Positions 1-9,272 are shown, numbered from the stretch's first letter. The stretch: 64,000 nucleotides of DNA from Streptomyces sp. CB02923 (GCF_001905005.1 NZ_LWKZ01000001.1:1305775-1369774), one strand, 5' to 3'. The notes: a model not told the origin generated them from the letters alone. Program-made: numbers and translations.

Positions 1-449
1 CCCTTGAAGTTCACGCCGACCGCCCGGTCGAAGTCGTCCTCGGTGATCTCCTCGAAGGGCGCGGCGGCGTACCGGCCCGCGTTGGCGAAGATGATGTCGA
101 GGTGCCCGAAGCGGTCGCGTACGGTCCGGACCGCGGCGTCGAGGTCGGCGACCGAGGCCGTGTCGGCCCGTACGCCGAGCACCCGGCCGGCGGCGGCACC
201 GGCCGTCTCCGTTGCGCCCGCAACGGCCGCCTCGCCACCCGCCACCGCCTCCTGCGCCTGCTCCCTCAGCTGCGCCACGGCGGCGTCGAGGCGGCGCTGG
301 TCCCGTCCGCACACCACCACCCGCGCGCCGTCCGCGAGCAGCCGCCGGGCGGCGGCCAGGCCCACTCCGCTGCTGCCGCCGGTGATCAGGGCGACGGTGT
401 CCGCGGTGAACCGGTCCGGTCGGGCGGTCTGCCCGTTTCGAGTCGTCAT
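1..449 (-). CDS. SDR-family NAD(P)-dependent oxidoreductase, 3' end outside window
   Basis: The reading frame on the minus strand starts at an ATG at 447-449 and runs off the left edge after 149 full codons, so only the N-terminal part is present. It shows the short-chain dehydrogenase/reductase Rossmann signature TGGSSGVG near residues 23-30, a typical CGRDQRRL segment after the second beta strand, and the NAG motif in FANAGRY near residue 126. The catalytic Ser and YxxxK would lie outside the window, so the family is clear but the substrate is not. A low-complexity Ala/Gly/Glu-rich stretch of about 25 residues sits between beta strand 3 and the acidic RAD motif, which is longer than in most SDRs. 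It is transcribed in the same direction as groEL, which lies upstream of it and is separated by a strong terminator hairpin, so it is probably expressed on its own. Confidence 0.85.
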   Translation of the reverse strand, partial: MTTRNGQTARPDRFTADTVALITGGSSGVGLAAARRLLADGARVVVCGRDQRRLDAAVAQLREQAQEAVAGGEAAVAGATETAGAAAGRVLGVRADTASVADLDAAVRTVRDRFGHLDIIFANAGRYAAAPFEEITEDDFDRAVGVNFK

Positions 450-479
450 GGAGTGATCGTGCCCCGCCGGGCCGGGAAC

Positions 480-660
480 CGCGCAAGGACCACCGCACGG
501 AACCGGCACACCTCGGCCGTACGGAACCGGCACACCTCGGCCGTACGGAATCGCCGCGCCGGAAAGCCGCACGGAGAGCCGCATGGGAAGCCCACCGGAA
601 GCCGCACCGGGAGCCCTACGGAAAACCGCACCGGAACCCGCACCGGAACCCGCACGGAAA
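480..660. repeat. Short direct repeats in SDR-groEL spacer
   Basis: A 24-bp unit containing CGGAACCGGCACACCTCGGC occurs twice in tandem around 497-545 with a degenerate third start. It is followed by many short CGGAA-CCGCACC units up to about 660. No convincing gene uses this stretch on either strand. It looks like simple-sequence expansion in a spacer. Confidence 0.6.
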
Positions 661-663
661 CGC

Positions 664-707
664 CGCTGGGGCGGCACCCCCCTGGGAGAGGGAGTGCCGC
701 CCCAGCG
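664..707 (-). terminator. Terminator hairpin downstream of groEL
   Basis: A perfect 14-bp stem pairs 664-677 with 694-707 around a 16-nt loop, 27 bp past the groEL stop codon. There is no T tract, as is common for Streptomyces terminators. Confidence 0.8.
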
Positions 708-733
708 ATCTGAGGACAGATGATCCGGGAGGA

Positions 734-2395
<1,662 letters not shown>

Positions 2396-2510
2396 CTACG
2401 TCTGGGGGAGGGTGGATACTCCGGACCGCGCTGGCGCCCGCGACGGACGGTCTGCGTGCCGGTGGTTCCTTGCCCCACCTGCCCGCGGACCTCACCGAGT
2501 CGGTCCTTAG

Positions 2511-2537
2511 CTGTCACTCTCACTCGTAGAGTGCTAA
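2511..2537 (-). promoter_or_regulatory. CIRCE-like operator 1 (HrcA)
   Basis: Read on the minus strand this is TTAGCACTC, a 9-nt spacer, then GAGTGACAG. The consensus is TTAGCACTC-N9-GAGTGCTAA. The first half-site is perfect and the second matches 6 of 9 positions. It lies about 150 bp upstream of the groEL start. Confidence 0.75.
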
Positions 2538-2545
2538 CGCAATGA

Positions 2546-2572
2546 TTAGCACTCGACCCATGAGAGTGCAAG
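2546..2572. promoter_or_regulatory. CIRCE-like operator 2 (HrcA)
   Basis: Read on the plus strand this is TTAGCACTC, 9 nt, then GAGTGCAAG, with one perfect half-site and one matching 7 of 9 positions. Its centre is 35 bp from that of operator 1. The two outer arms are degenerate and the two adjoining inner arms are perfect. Confidence 0.7.
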
Positions 2573-2698
2573 CGCGTTGGCGGGAGCCATCCCCGCGGAG
2601 GACGGGTGTCAAACCGGAGACGCCCGGTCGACCTGGCGCCTCCCCCCGGCGACCTGCCGCTCCCCCACGGCACGCCCCTCCACCCCACCCAAACACAG

Positions 2699-2732
2699 AA
2701 GGTCCGCGCCCCCCGCAGGGGACGCGGACCTT
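2699..2732 (-). terminator. Terminator hairpin of cold-shock gene
   Basis: AAGGTCCGCG at 2699-2708 pairs perfectly with 2723-2732, and the loop can extend the stem through C/G runs. It begins 24 bp beyond the cold-shock stop codon. Confidence 0.8.
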
Positions 2733-2756
2733 CGTACGCAGCAGTCGGTCGGCGCT

Positions 2757-2960
2757 TCAGCCGGCCACGCGGACCATGTCCGCCTGCGGCCCTTTCTGGC
2801 CCTGCGAGATCTCGAACTCGACCCGCTGACCCTCCTCAAGGGTGCGGTAACCGTCCATCTGGATCGCGCTGTAGTGGACGAATACATCCGCACCACCGTC
2901 GACCGCGATGAAGCCGTACCCCTTCTCCGCGTTGAACCACTTGACGGTGCCCTGAGCCAT
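2757..2960 (-). CDS. Cold-shock domain protein (CspA family)
   Basis: A 67-residue single cold-shock domain, the normal CspA length. It is a five-stranded OB fold that binds single-stranded RNA or DNA and acts as an RNA chaperone. RNP1 is KGYGFI at 13-18 and RNP2 is DVFVHY at 25-30; the family usually has VFVHFS, so the Tyr is a mild variation. The start [10 protein letters not shown] is chosen because it matches the family N terminus and has GGGGAG about 10 nt upstream; an in-frame ATG 30 bp further out lacks such support. The spacer of about 300 bp upstream is AT-rich for this genome and probably holds a long leader, as cold-shock genes often have. A terminator hairpin follows. Confidence 0.95.
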   Translation of the reverse strand: MAQGTVKWFNAEKGYGFIAVDGGADVFVHYSAIQMDGYRTLEEGQRVEFEISQGQKGPQADMVRVAG

Positions 2961-3302
2961 GCCTAACTCCCCTATTACTGGCCCTTGCACAGGACCGCAC
3001 TCCGCGGACCCGGGTCAGACCTCACCCCCCGACAGGAGGGGGTGTGCGCCGGAACGCGTCGACCGCCGCTGAATGTATCTGTCCAACTGCCCAGCGCAAC
3101 AGGTCAGTCGGACGAGAATTCTGCTCGCGAACAATCGCGCATAAGTGGAGAAAAGGCCTTGTTCCAGGGCAAGTCGGGCCGGGCAAAGCTCACCAACGCG
3201 ACAAATCATGTCCACACTTCGCGCACAACTTGCCGGGGTCTCATATGCGTTCGGCACGCGCTGGACGGGGAATCACCCCAACTGTATCGCCTTTAACAAC
3301 AT
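2961..3302. other. AT-rich intergenic leader region, no gene seen
   Basis: This 340-bp interval between the cold-shock gene and the metMO terminator is clearly richer in A+T than its surroundings, especially 3110-3300. I see no ORF with a ribosome-binding site. It most likely carries the promoter and 5' untranslated leader of the cold-shock gene. Confidence 0.5.
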
Positions 3303-3342
3303 GGAATCGCCCCGTCCGCATCGTGGCGGACGGGGCGATTCC
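3303..3342 (-). terminator. Strong terminator of the metM-metO operon
   Basis: A perfect 17-bp stem pairs 3303-3319 with 3326-3342 around the 6-nt loop ATCGTG. It lies 58 bp after the sulfur-carrier stop codon. Confidence 0.9.
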
Positions 3343-3399
3343 AGCCGTCGGCCCGGGGAAGGGCCGAAAAAGATCCTTACGGCGTTCCGGGCGGCCGGC

Positions 3400-3678
3400 T
3401 CAGCAGCCGCCGGCCACCGCCGGGATGATCGAGACGCCCGCGCCGTCCGGCGTCGGCGTCGCCAGGCCCTGCTCGAAGCGCACGTCGTCGTCGTTGACGT
3501 AGACGTTCACGAAGCGGCGCAGCTTGCCGGTGTCGTCCAGGACGCGGGCCGCGATGCCGGCGTGGTTCTTCTCCAGGTTCTCGATGACCTCGGAGAGGGT
3601 CGCCCCCTCGGCGGCGACCTCGGCCTGACCGCCGGTGTAGGTGCGCAGGATGGTCGGGATGCGGACGTTGACGCTCAT
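3400..3678 (-). CDS. metO: MoaD/ThiS-type sulfur-carrier protein (MetO/CysO-like)
   Basis: A 92-residue ubiquitin-fold sulfur carrier. The start MSVNVRIPTI has GGAAGG upstream and matches CysO-type proteins; a longer in-frame ATG would add an implausible Pro/Ala-rich tail. The C terminus reads AVAGGC: the diglycine that becomes a thiocarboxylate is followed by one extra Cys, so it would need trimming, as described for QbsE-like and some CysO-like proteins processed by JAMM peptidases. It lies downstream of the threonine-synthase-like gene behind the same SAM riboswitch, and a terminator follows. I recall reports that such a pair (MetM-MetO) makes homocysteine from O-phosphohomoserine in Streptomyces, with the carrier donating sulfur. 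Family assignment is firm; the methionine role is inference from context. Confidence 0.85.
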   Translation of the reverse strand: MSVNVRIPTILRTYTGGQAEVAAEGATLSEVIENLEKNHAGIAARVLDDTGKLRRFVNVYVNDDDVRFEQGLATPTPDGAGVSIIPAVAGGC

Positions 3679-3818
3679 GGTGTTCTGCCTTCCAGCTTGC
3701 GGGAGGGGTACGTAGGGGGCGGGCGCGGATGCACCGGCGCCCGCAGGCGCGGACGGAGGCATGCCGACGCGTACGGGTGTGTACGGCGGCGTACGGGGTG
3801 AACCGCCGCGCGCGGCGG

Positions 3819-5108
3819 TCAGCTCGCCAGACCGGCGGCGCGGAACGCCTCCAGGCTCGGCCGGATGGTGGCCGTGGGCCCGGTGGTCGGCGCGACCGCG
3901 TCCAGCGTCTTGAGCCCGTCGCCGGTGTTCAGCACGACGGTGGTCAGCGCCGGGTCGAGCAGACCGTCCTCGATCAGCTTCTTCGTCACGCCCACGGTCA
4001 CACCGCCGGCGGTCTCCGCGAAGATGCCCTCCGTACGGGCCAGCAGCTTGATCGCGTCGACCACCTGCGCGTCGTCGACGTCCTCGACCGCGCCGCCGGT
4101 GCGCCGGGCGATGTCGAGCACGTACGGGCCGTCGGCCGGGTTGCCGATGGCCAGCGACTTGGCGATGGTGTCGGGCTTCTGCGGCCGTACGACGTCGTTG
4201 CCCGCCTTGAAGGCCGTGGAGACCGGCGAGCAGCCCTCGGCCTGGGCGCCGAAGATCTTGTACGGCCGGTCCTCGACCAGTCCGAGCGCGATCAGCTCCT
4301 TCAGACCCTTGTCGATCTTCGTGAGCTGGGAGCCGGAGGCGATCGGGATGACGATCTGGTCCGGCAGCCGCCAGCCGAGCTGCTCGCAGATCTCGTAGGC
4401 GAGGGTCTTGGAACCCTCGCCGTAGTACGGGCGCAGGTTGACGTTGACGAAGCCCCAGCCCTCGCCGAGCGGGTCGCCGATCAGCTCCGAGCAGAAGCGG
4501 TTGACGTCGTCGTAGTTGCCCTCGATGCCGACCAGCTCGCCGCCGTACACCGCGGCCATGACGACCTTGCCCGCCTCCAGGTCGTGCGGGATGAACACAC
4601 AGGAGCGGAAGCCGGCGCGGGCCGCCGCGGCGCCCACCGCGCCGGCGAGGTTGCCGGTGGAGGAGCAGGACAGGGTGGTGAAGCCGAAGGCGCGGGCGGC
4701 CTCGACGGCGATGGCGACGACGCGGTCCTTGAAGGAGTGCGTCGGGTTGCCGGAGTCGTCCTTGACGTACAGGCCGCCGGTGACGCCCAGCTCACGGGCC
4801 AGGTTGTCGGCCTTGACCAGCTTGGTCAGGCCGGGGTTGAGGTTGGGCTTGTCCGCGACGTCGGCCGGGACGGGCAGCAGCGGCGCGTAACGCCAGATGC
4901 TGTTGGGGCCCGCCTCGATCCGCTTGCGCAGCCCCTCGGGGTCGCCGGTCGGCAGGTCGTACGCCACCTCCAGCGGCCCGAAACAGGACGCGCAGGCGAA
5001 GATCGGGCCGAGGTCGAAACGCTCGCCGCACTCGCGGCAGGACAGCGCGACGGCGGGACCCAGGGAGACGCTGGCGGACGTGGTGCTTTCAGCGGATTGC
5101 ACAGCCAT
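3819..5108 (-). CDS. metM: Threonine-synthase-like PLP enzyme, probable O-phosphohomoserine-dependent homocysteine synthase (MetM)
   Basis: A 429-residue fold-type II PLP enzyme of the threonine synthase family. An N-terminal zinc-ribbon-like segment has Cys at 24, 27, 39 and 42. The PLP lysine is K127 in NPTHSFKDR, and the phosphate-binding loop is CSSTGNLAGAVGAAAARAG. The start MAVQSAEST is chosen because AAAGGG lies 10 nt upstream; the ORF extends further but runs into the riboswitch. The leader carries a SAM-I riboswitch, which fits methionine rather than threonine synthesis, and the next gene encodes a sulfur carrier. Both point to MetM, which uses O-phospho-L-homoserine and thiocarboxylated MetO to give homocysteine. 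The alternative is an ordinary threonine synthase (thrC); no hom or thrB gene is adjacent, which weakens that reading. Confidence 0.8.
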   Translation of the reverse strand: MAVQSAESTTSASVSLGPAVALSCRECGERFDLGPIFACASCFGPLEVAYDLPTGDPEGLRKRIEAGPNSIWRYAPLLPVPADVADKPNLNPGLTKLVKADNLARELGVTGGLYVKDDSGNPTHSFKDRVVAIAVEAARAFGFTTLSCSSTGNLAGAVGAAAARAGFRSCVFIPHDLEAGKVVMAAVYGGELVGIEGNYDDVNRFCSELIGDPLGEGWGFVNVNLRPYYGEGSKTLAYEICEQLGWRLPDQIVIPIASGSQLTKIDKGLKELIALGLVEDRPYKIFGAQAEGCSPVSTAFKAGNDVVRPQKPDTIAKSLAIGNPADGPYVLDIARRTGGAVEDVDDAQVVDAIKLLARTEGIFAETAGGVTVGVTKKLIEDGLLDPALTTVVLNTGDGLKTLDAVAPTTGPTATIRPSLEAFRAAGLAS

Positions 5109-5127
5109 GGAGGCGAGGCCCTTTCTC

Positions 5128-5281
5128 CTCATCTTCCTCGCGACGCATCTCGCCACGAGACGGAATTGGCACCTTCCCGAGCCGGGAGCCTCGCGGGCCG
5201 CACGCGATGTGCGGCGACGGAGACCGGCTGGAGGGTTGCCGGGGCTTCAACGGGCCGTATCCCTCTGCCCCTCTGGATGAG
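5128..5281 (-). ncRNA. SAM-I (S-box) riboswitch in the metM leader
   Basis: Read on the minus strand, the leader has the S-box core. CTCATC (5281-5276) opens P1, followed by CAGAGGGG and GAGGGA for P2, then GCCCCGGCAACC, the conserved GGTGCCAATTCC, and a P4 hairpin TCTCG-TGG-CGAGA. GATGAG at 5133-5128 closes P1. That 3' strand runs straight into GAGAAAGGG, the Shine-Dalgarno region of metM. P1 formation on SAM binding would therefore tend to mask the ribosome-binding site, suggesting translational control. No intrinsic terminator with a U tract is seen between the aptamer and the gene. Confidence 0.9.
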
Positions 5282-5446
5282 CGGTATGGCGCTGGGCCGG
5301 GACCCAGGCGTTTGTCGCGCCGACCCCGGCATGTCCGGGACGATCGCGTTGTTCAAGACTGTAGCCGAAGGGGTGGGCGGTCGAGACAGCCGTCCGCACC
5401 GCGAGATGGATCACATCGCTGGTCCGGGAACGAAGGAGAAGCGCAC

Positions 5447-6394
5447 GTGCTGGAAGAGGTGGAGCGCTGGCTGGCCAGCCGGTCCTGGTCGGCCGCGGAC
5501 CGCCCGCTCGACCGGCTGCTGGCCGCGAAGCGCGAGACGGGGCAGACGGTCTCCGTCGTGCTGCCGGCGCTCGACGAGGAGGCGACGGTCGGCGCGATCG
5601 TCGAGGCGATCCGTGCCGGGCTGATGACACCGTCGGTGCCGCTCGTCGACGAGCTGGTGGTGCTGGACTCCGGGTCCACGGACGGCACGGCCAAGGTCGC
5701 CGCCGAGGCGGGCGCGCGGGTGGTCCACCGGGACGAGGTGCTGCCGCGGCTGCCCGCGCTGCCCGGCAAGGGCGAGGTGCTGTGGCGCTCCCTGCTGGCC
5801 ACCGGCGGCGACATCGTCTGCTTCGTCGACGCGGACCTGCGCGAGTTCTCCGCCGGTTTCGTCTCCGGGATCGTCGGTCCGCTGCTGACCGACCCGGACG
5901 TGCAGTTCGTCAAGGGCATGTACGACCGTCCGCTGGGCGAGGCGGCCGGCCAGGGCGGCCGGGTCACCGAGCTGGTCGCCCGTCCGCTGCTGAACCTGCA
6001 CTGGCCGCAGCTCGCCGGGTTCGTGCAGCCGCTGGGCGGTGAGTACGCGGCCCGCCGGTCGCTGCTGGAGCGGCTGCCGTTCCCGGTGGGGTACGGCGTG
6101 GAGCTGGGCCTGCTGGTCGACGCGCTGCACACGGCCGGTCTGGACGCGCTGGCCCAGGTCGACGTCGGGGTGCGCAAGCACCGCCACCAGGGTGGCCAGG
6201 CGCTCGGCAGGATGGCGGCGGCGATCTACCGCACCGCGCAGCTGCGGCTGGCCCGCGGTCATCTGGTGCGCCCGCGGCTGACCCAGTTCGAGCGCGGCGA
6301 GGCGGGTTTCGTGGCCCGCACCACGGACGTGGACACCGAGGAGCGGCCGCCGATGACGGAGATACCGGAGTACGCGGAGCGCCGCGCGGCCTGA
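5447..6394 (+). CDS. gpgS: Glucosyl-3-phosphoglycerate synthase-like glycosyltransferase (GpgS, GT81 type)
   Basis: A 315-residue GT-A glycosyltransferase. The GTG start at 5447 has GAAGGAG 9 nt upstream and gives the family N terminus MLEEVERWLA. Features include VVLPALDEEATV (37-48), the nucleotide-binding LDSGSTDGT (73-81) and the metal-binding VDADL (127-131), then the acceptor-site GGEYAARRSLLERLPFP and the C-terminal RKHRHQ segment. This pattern fits GpgS, which transfers glucose from an NDP-glucose to 3-phosphoglycerate to make glucosylglycerate, a compatible solute and lipopolysaccharide precursor in actinobacteria. It sits next to trehalose genes, consistent with an osmoprotection theme. 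No partner phosphatase GpgP is adjacent. It is divergent from metM with about 340 bp between the starts. Confidence 0.82.
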   Translation: MLEEVERWLASRSWSAADRPLDRLLAAKRETGQTVSVVLPALDEEATVGAIVEAIRAGLMTPSVPLVDELVVLDSGSTDGTAKVAAEAGARVVHRDEVLPRLPALPGKGEVLWRSLLATGGDIVCFVDADLREFSAGFVSGIVGPLLTDPDVQFVKGMYDRPLGEAAGQGGRVTELVARPLLNLHWPQLAGFVQPLGGEYAARRSLLERLPFPVGYGVELGLLVDALHTAGLDALAQVDVGVRKHRHQGGQALGRMAAAIYRTAQLRLARGHLVRPRLTQFERGEAGFVARTTDVDTEERPPMTEIPEYAERRAA

Positions 6395-6427
6395 GGCGGT
6401 CGCTGCGGGGCCGCGCGGCCTGAGGCG
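6382..6427. repeat. 17-bp direct repeat across the gpgS stop codon
   Basis: CCGCGCGGCCTGAGGCG occurs at 6382-6398 and again at 6411-6427. The first copy contains the gpgS TGA codon, so the repeat looks like a small duplication of the gene's 3' end. Confidence 0.75.
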
Positions 6428-6524
6428 CCCGCCCCAGGGCCCGGCGCGGGGCGCCGCGGCAACCGTGACGTTCCGGCTACGCTCCGCACGTTTGAGCGGG
6501 TGGGTGGCGGGCTAGTCTCGCAAC

Positions 6525-7985
6525 ATGGTCTCCGAGCGTTCTGGTGCCCAGGTTCTCGTCGCGTCCAACCGCGGCCCGGTCTCGTACGCGGTGAGGGAGG
6601 ACGGCGAGCTGACCGCCAGACGCGGCGGTGGCGGGCTGGTGTCCGGACTCTCCGCCATCGGCCCCGACGCCGGGGCGGTGTGGGTGTGCGCCGCCCTCGC
6701 GGACGGCGACCGCGAGGCCGCCCGGCGCAGCGGCGGCCACCTGGACCCCGCCGACACGGGCGGCCAGCATGTACGCATGCTGGACATCCCCGCCGATGTC
6801 TTCACCGACGCCTACAACGGCATCGCGAACTCGGTGCTCTGGTTCGTCCACCACCTGCTCTACCAGACTCCGCTGGAGCCCTCCTTCGACGACGGGTTCC
6901 GCGCGCAGTGGGCGTCGTACGAGGCGTACAACGCGGCCTTCGCGGACGCGCTCGCCGACGAGGCCGCGCCGGGTGCCGTCGTCCTCGTGCAGGACTACCA
7001 CCTCACGCTGGTGCCGGGCCTGCTCCGCGCCCGCCGCCCCGACCTGCGCATCGGCCACTTCTCGCACACGCCGTGGGCGCCCGCCGACTACTTCCGGATG
7101 CTGCCGGACGACGTCGCCGAGGCGGTGCTGCGCGGCATGCTGGGCGGCGACCGTGCCGCTTTCCTGACGCGGCGCTGGGCGGAGGCGTTCGCGGAGTGCT
7201 GTACGGCGGTGCTGGGTGCCGAGGTGCGGCACGGCGCGGACGGCGGGCTGAGCGTCGTCCACGAGGGCCGTACGACGCGGCTCGGCGTGCACGGTCTGGG
7301 CGCGGACGCGGAGTTCCTGCGGGAGCGGGCGCACCGCCCGGACGTGGACGAGCGGCTGGCGGCGCTGCGCGAGCAGATCGGCGGCCCGGACCGGAAGACG
7401 ATCGTGCGCGTGGACCGTACGGAGCTGTCCAAGAACATCGTGCGCGGGCTGCGCGCGTACCGTGCGCTGCTGGCCGGGCACCCCGAGTGGCGCGAGCGCG
7501 TCGTGCATGTCGCGTTCGCCTACCCGTCCCGGCAGGACCTGGAGGTCTACCGCGCGTACACGGACGAGGTCGGGCGGCTGGCCGAGGAGATCAACGACGA
7601 GTACGGGACCCCGGGCTGGCAGCCGGTCGTACTGCACGTGAAGGACGACTTCGCGCGGTCGCTGGCCGCCTACCGGATCGCCGACGTGGCGCTGGTCAAC
7701 CCGATCAGGGACGGGATGAACCTGGTCGCCAAGGAGGTCCCGGTGATCTCGGAGGCGGGCTGCGCGCTGGTGCTGTCCCGGGAGGCCGGGGCGTACGCGG
7801 AGCTGGGCGAGGACGCGGTCTGCGTCAATCCGTACGACATCTCGGCGACCGCCCGCGCGCTGCACGAGGCGCTGTCCATGGAGGACGGCGAGCGGGCGGA
7901 GCGCACGAAGCGGCTGGCCGCCGCGGCCACCGCGCTGCCGCCGGACCGGTGGTTCCTCCAGCAGCTGCGGGCGCTGGAGCGGTAG
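6525..7985 (+). CDS. otsA: Trehalose-6-phosphate synthase
   Basis: A 486-residue GT20 retaining glycosyltransferase that joins glucose from NDP-glucose to glucose-6-phosphate, giving trehalose-6-phosphate in the cytoplasm. Motifs include LVASNRGPVSYAV near the N terminus, the G-rich GGGGLVSGL loop, VQDYHLTLVP, and VNPIRDGMNLVAKE near residue 390 that binds the nucleotide-sugar phosphates. Length matches bacterial OtsA. No Shine-Dalgarno precedes the ATG; instead TAGTCT at 6513-6518 ends 6 nt before it, the pattern of a leaderless transcript. The phosphatase gene otsB is convergent with only 18 bp between the stop codons, so the pair acts together but is not one operon. Confidence 0.95.
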   Translation: MVSERSGAQVLVASNRGPVSYAVREDGELTARRGGGGLVSGLSAIGPDAGAVWVCAALADGDREAARRSGGHLDPADTGGQHVRMLDIPADVFTDAYNGIANSVLWFVHHLLYQTPLEPSFDDGFRAQWASYEAYNAAFADALADEAAPGAVVLVQDYHLTLVPGLLRARRPDLRIGHFSHTPWAPADYFRMLPDDVAEAVLRGMLGGDRAAFLTRRWAEAFAECCTAVLGAEVRHGADGGLSVVHEGRTTRLGVHGLGADAEFLRERAHRPDVDERLAALREQIGGPDRKTIVRVDRTELSKNIVRGLRAYRALLAGHPEWRERVVHVAFAYPSRQDLEVYRAYTDEVGRLAEEINDEYGTPGWQPVVLHVKDDFARSLAAYRIADVALVNPIRDGMNLVAKEVPVISEAGCALVLSREAGAYAELGEDAVCVNPYDISATARALHEALSMEDGERAERTKRLAAAATALPPDRWFLQQLRALER

Positions 7986-8003
7986 CGGCGGGGCCCTCGT
8001 CCG

Positions 8004-8858
8004 TCAGGCGGGTGCCCCCAAGCGGTCCGCGAGGGCGTGCAGCAGGGCGACGACACCCGCCGGGCCGTCGACGACCAGGTCCGCCCGGCCCGCCAGCTCG
8101 GCGACCTCCGCGCTGCCGCTGCACACCAGGACCCCGGTCAGGCCGTCGGAGCGCAGTTTGTCCACGGCGGAGTAGGCGGCGAGGTCGCCGAGGTCGTCGC
8201 CCCCGTACAGGACGGTGGTGGCGCCGGTCTCCCGTACGTATGCGGCGAGCGCGACGCCCTTGTCCATGCCGGGCGGGCGCAGTTCGAGGACGTAGCGGCC
8301 GGGCTCGACGATCAGGCCGTGCCGCTCGGCGAGCGCGTACAGGGGCTCGCGCAGCAGCTCGAAGGCGGCCTGCGGGTCCTCGGCGCGGCGGGTGTGGACG
8401 GCGATGGCGCGGCCCTTGTCCTCCACCCACGAGTTGTGCCAGGCGCCCAGTTTGTCCAGGACACCAGGGAGTTCGGCCTGTACGGCGGCGACGCCGGGGG
8501 GCGGCGCGGGGGCCCGTACCGTGCCGGTGGCCGCGTCCCAGCGCTCGGCGCCGTAGCCGCCGAGCACCACGAGCCGTTCGAGGCCCGGCGCGTCCGTGAA
8601 GCCGCCGAGGCGGACCGCGACACCGGCCGGGCGGCCGGTGATGACCACCAGGGAGCGCAGCAGCGGCGCGAGGCGGGCGAGCGCCGCCACGGCGCCGGGG
8701 TGGGCGCGGGCCTTGTCGGGGTCGGGCACGATGCCGGCGAGCGTGCCGTCGAAGTCGAGAGCGATCACGGCCCGGCCGGGGCTGTCCAGCAGCGCGGCGA
8801 GGCCGTCCCGGCCCGCTGCGGTGACCGGCGTCGGCAAGGAGTTCGGGGGGCTGCCCAT
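8004..8858 (-). CDS. otsB: Trehalose-6-phosphate phosphatase
   Basis: A 284-residue HAD-superfamily phosphatase that converts trehalose-6-phosphate to trehalose. HAD motif I is ALDFDGTLAG near residues 33-42, motif II lies around VVITGRPAG, and the acidic motif YGGDDLGDLAAY lies towards the C terminus. The start MGSPPNSL is preferred over an upstream in-frame ATG because TAATGT (8871-8866 on the minus strand) ends 7 nt before it, suggesting a leaderless message. It converges on otsA. Length and motifs are standard for OtsB. Confidence 0.94.
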   Translation of the reverse strand: MGSPPNSLPTPVTAAGRDGLAALLDSPGRAVIALDFDGTLAGIVPDPDKARAHPGAVAALARLAPLLRSLVVITGRPAGVAVRLGGFTDAPGLERLVVLGGYGAERWDAATGTVRAPAPPPGVAAVQAELPGVLDKLGAWHNSWVEDKGRAIAVHTRRAEDPQAAFELLREPLYALAERHGLIVEPGRYVLELRPPGMDKGVALAAYVRETGATTVLYGGDDLGDLAAYSAVDKLRSDGLTGVLVCSGSAEVAELAGRADLVVDGPAGVVALLHALADRLGAPA

Positions 8859-9002
8859 GGCGACGACATTACCGGGCGGGCGCGGGCACGTGACGGGTCT
8901 ACGGGCGCATCGGCGCACCACGGCGGCACCGGGGGCCGTGCACCGGGCCCGGCGGGCCGGGTGGCCGAGGCTCTGCGGTGGCCGTGTGACCGCAGCCGGA
9001 GC

Positions 9003-9272
9003 TCAGCGGCGACCGCGCCGGGCCTCGCGGACGCGGCGCAGCCGGTTGACCGTGACCGGGTCGTGGGCGAGCGCCCGCGGGTCGTCCAGCAGCGCGTTGA
9101 GCAGCTGGTAGTAGCGGGTCGGCGAGATGCCGAGCCGCTCGCGGATGACCCGCTCCTTGGCGCCCGGCCGGGGCCAGGAGCGGCGCTCGACGCCGAGCAC
9201 CGCCTCGTCCTGGGGGGACAGTGCTCCTATGCCACCGCCTCCGGTGCCGCCGCTGGTGCCTTCGCTCGTCAT
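9003..9272 (-). CDS. DUF3263 domain protein
   Basis: A small 89-residue protein. After a Gly/Ser-rich N terminus of about 20 residues comes the DUF3263 segment with RSWPRPGAKERVIRERLG and TRYYQLLNALLDDPRALAHD, then a basic tail ending RRGRR. The domain is predicted to be helical and resembles a small DNA-binding helix-turn-helix; its role is unknown. It is widespread and conserved in actinobacteria near otsA/otsB. It reads the same way as otsB, 144 bp upstream. The ATG at 9272 is used because the rest of the longer frame is Pro/Arg-rich composition artefact. Confidence 0.85.
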   Translation of the reverse strand: MTSEGTSGGTGGGGIGALSPQDEAVLGVERRSWPRPGAKERVIRERLGISPTRYYQLLNALLDDPRALAHDPVTVNRLRRVREARRGRR

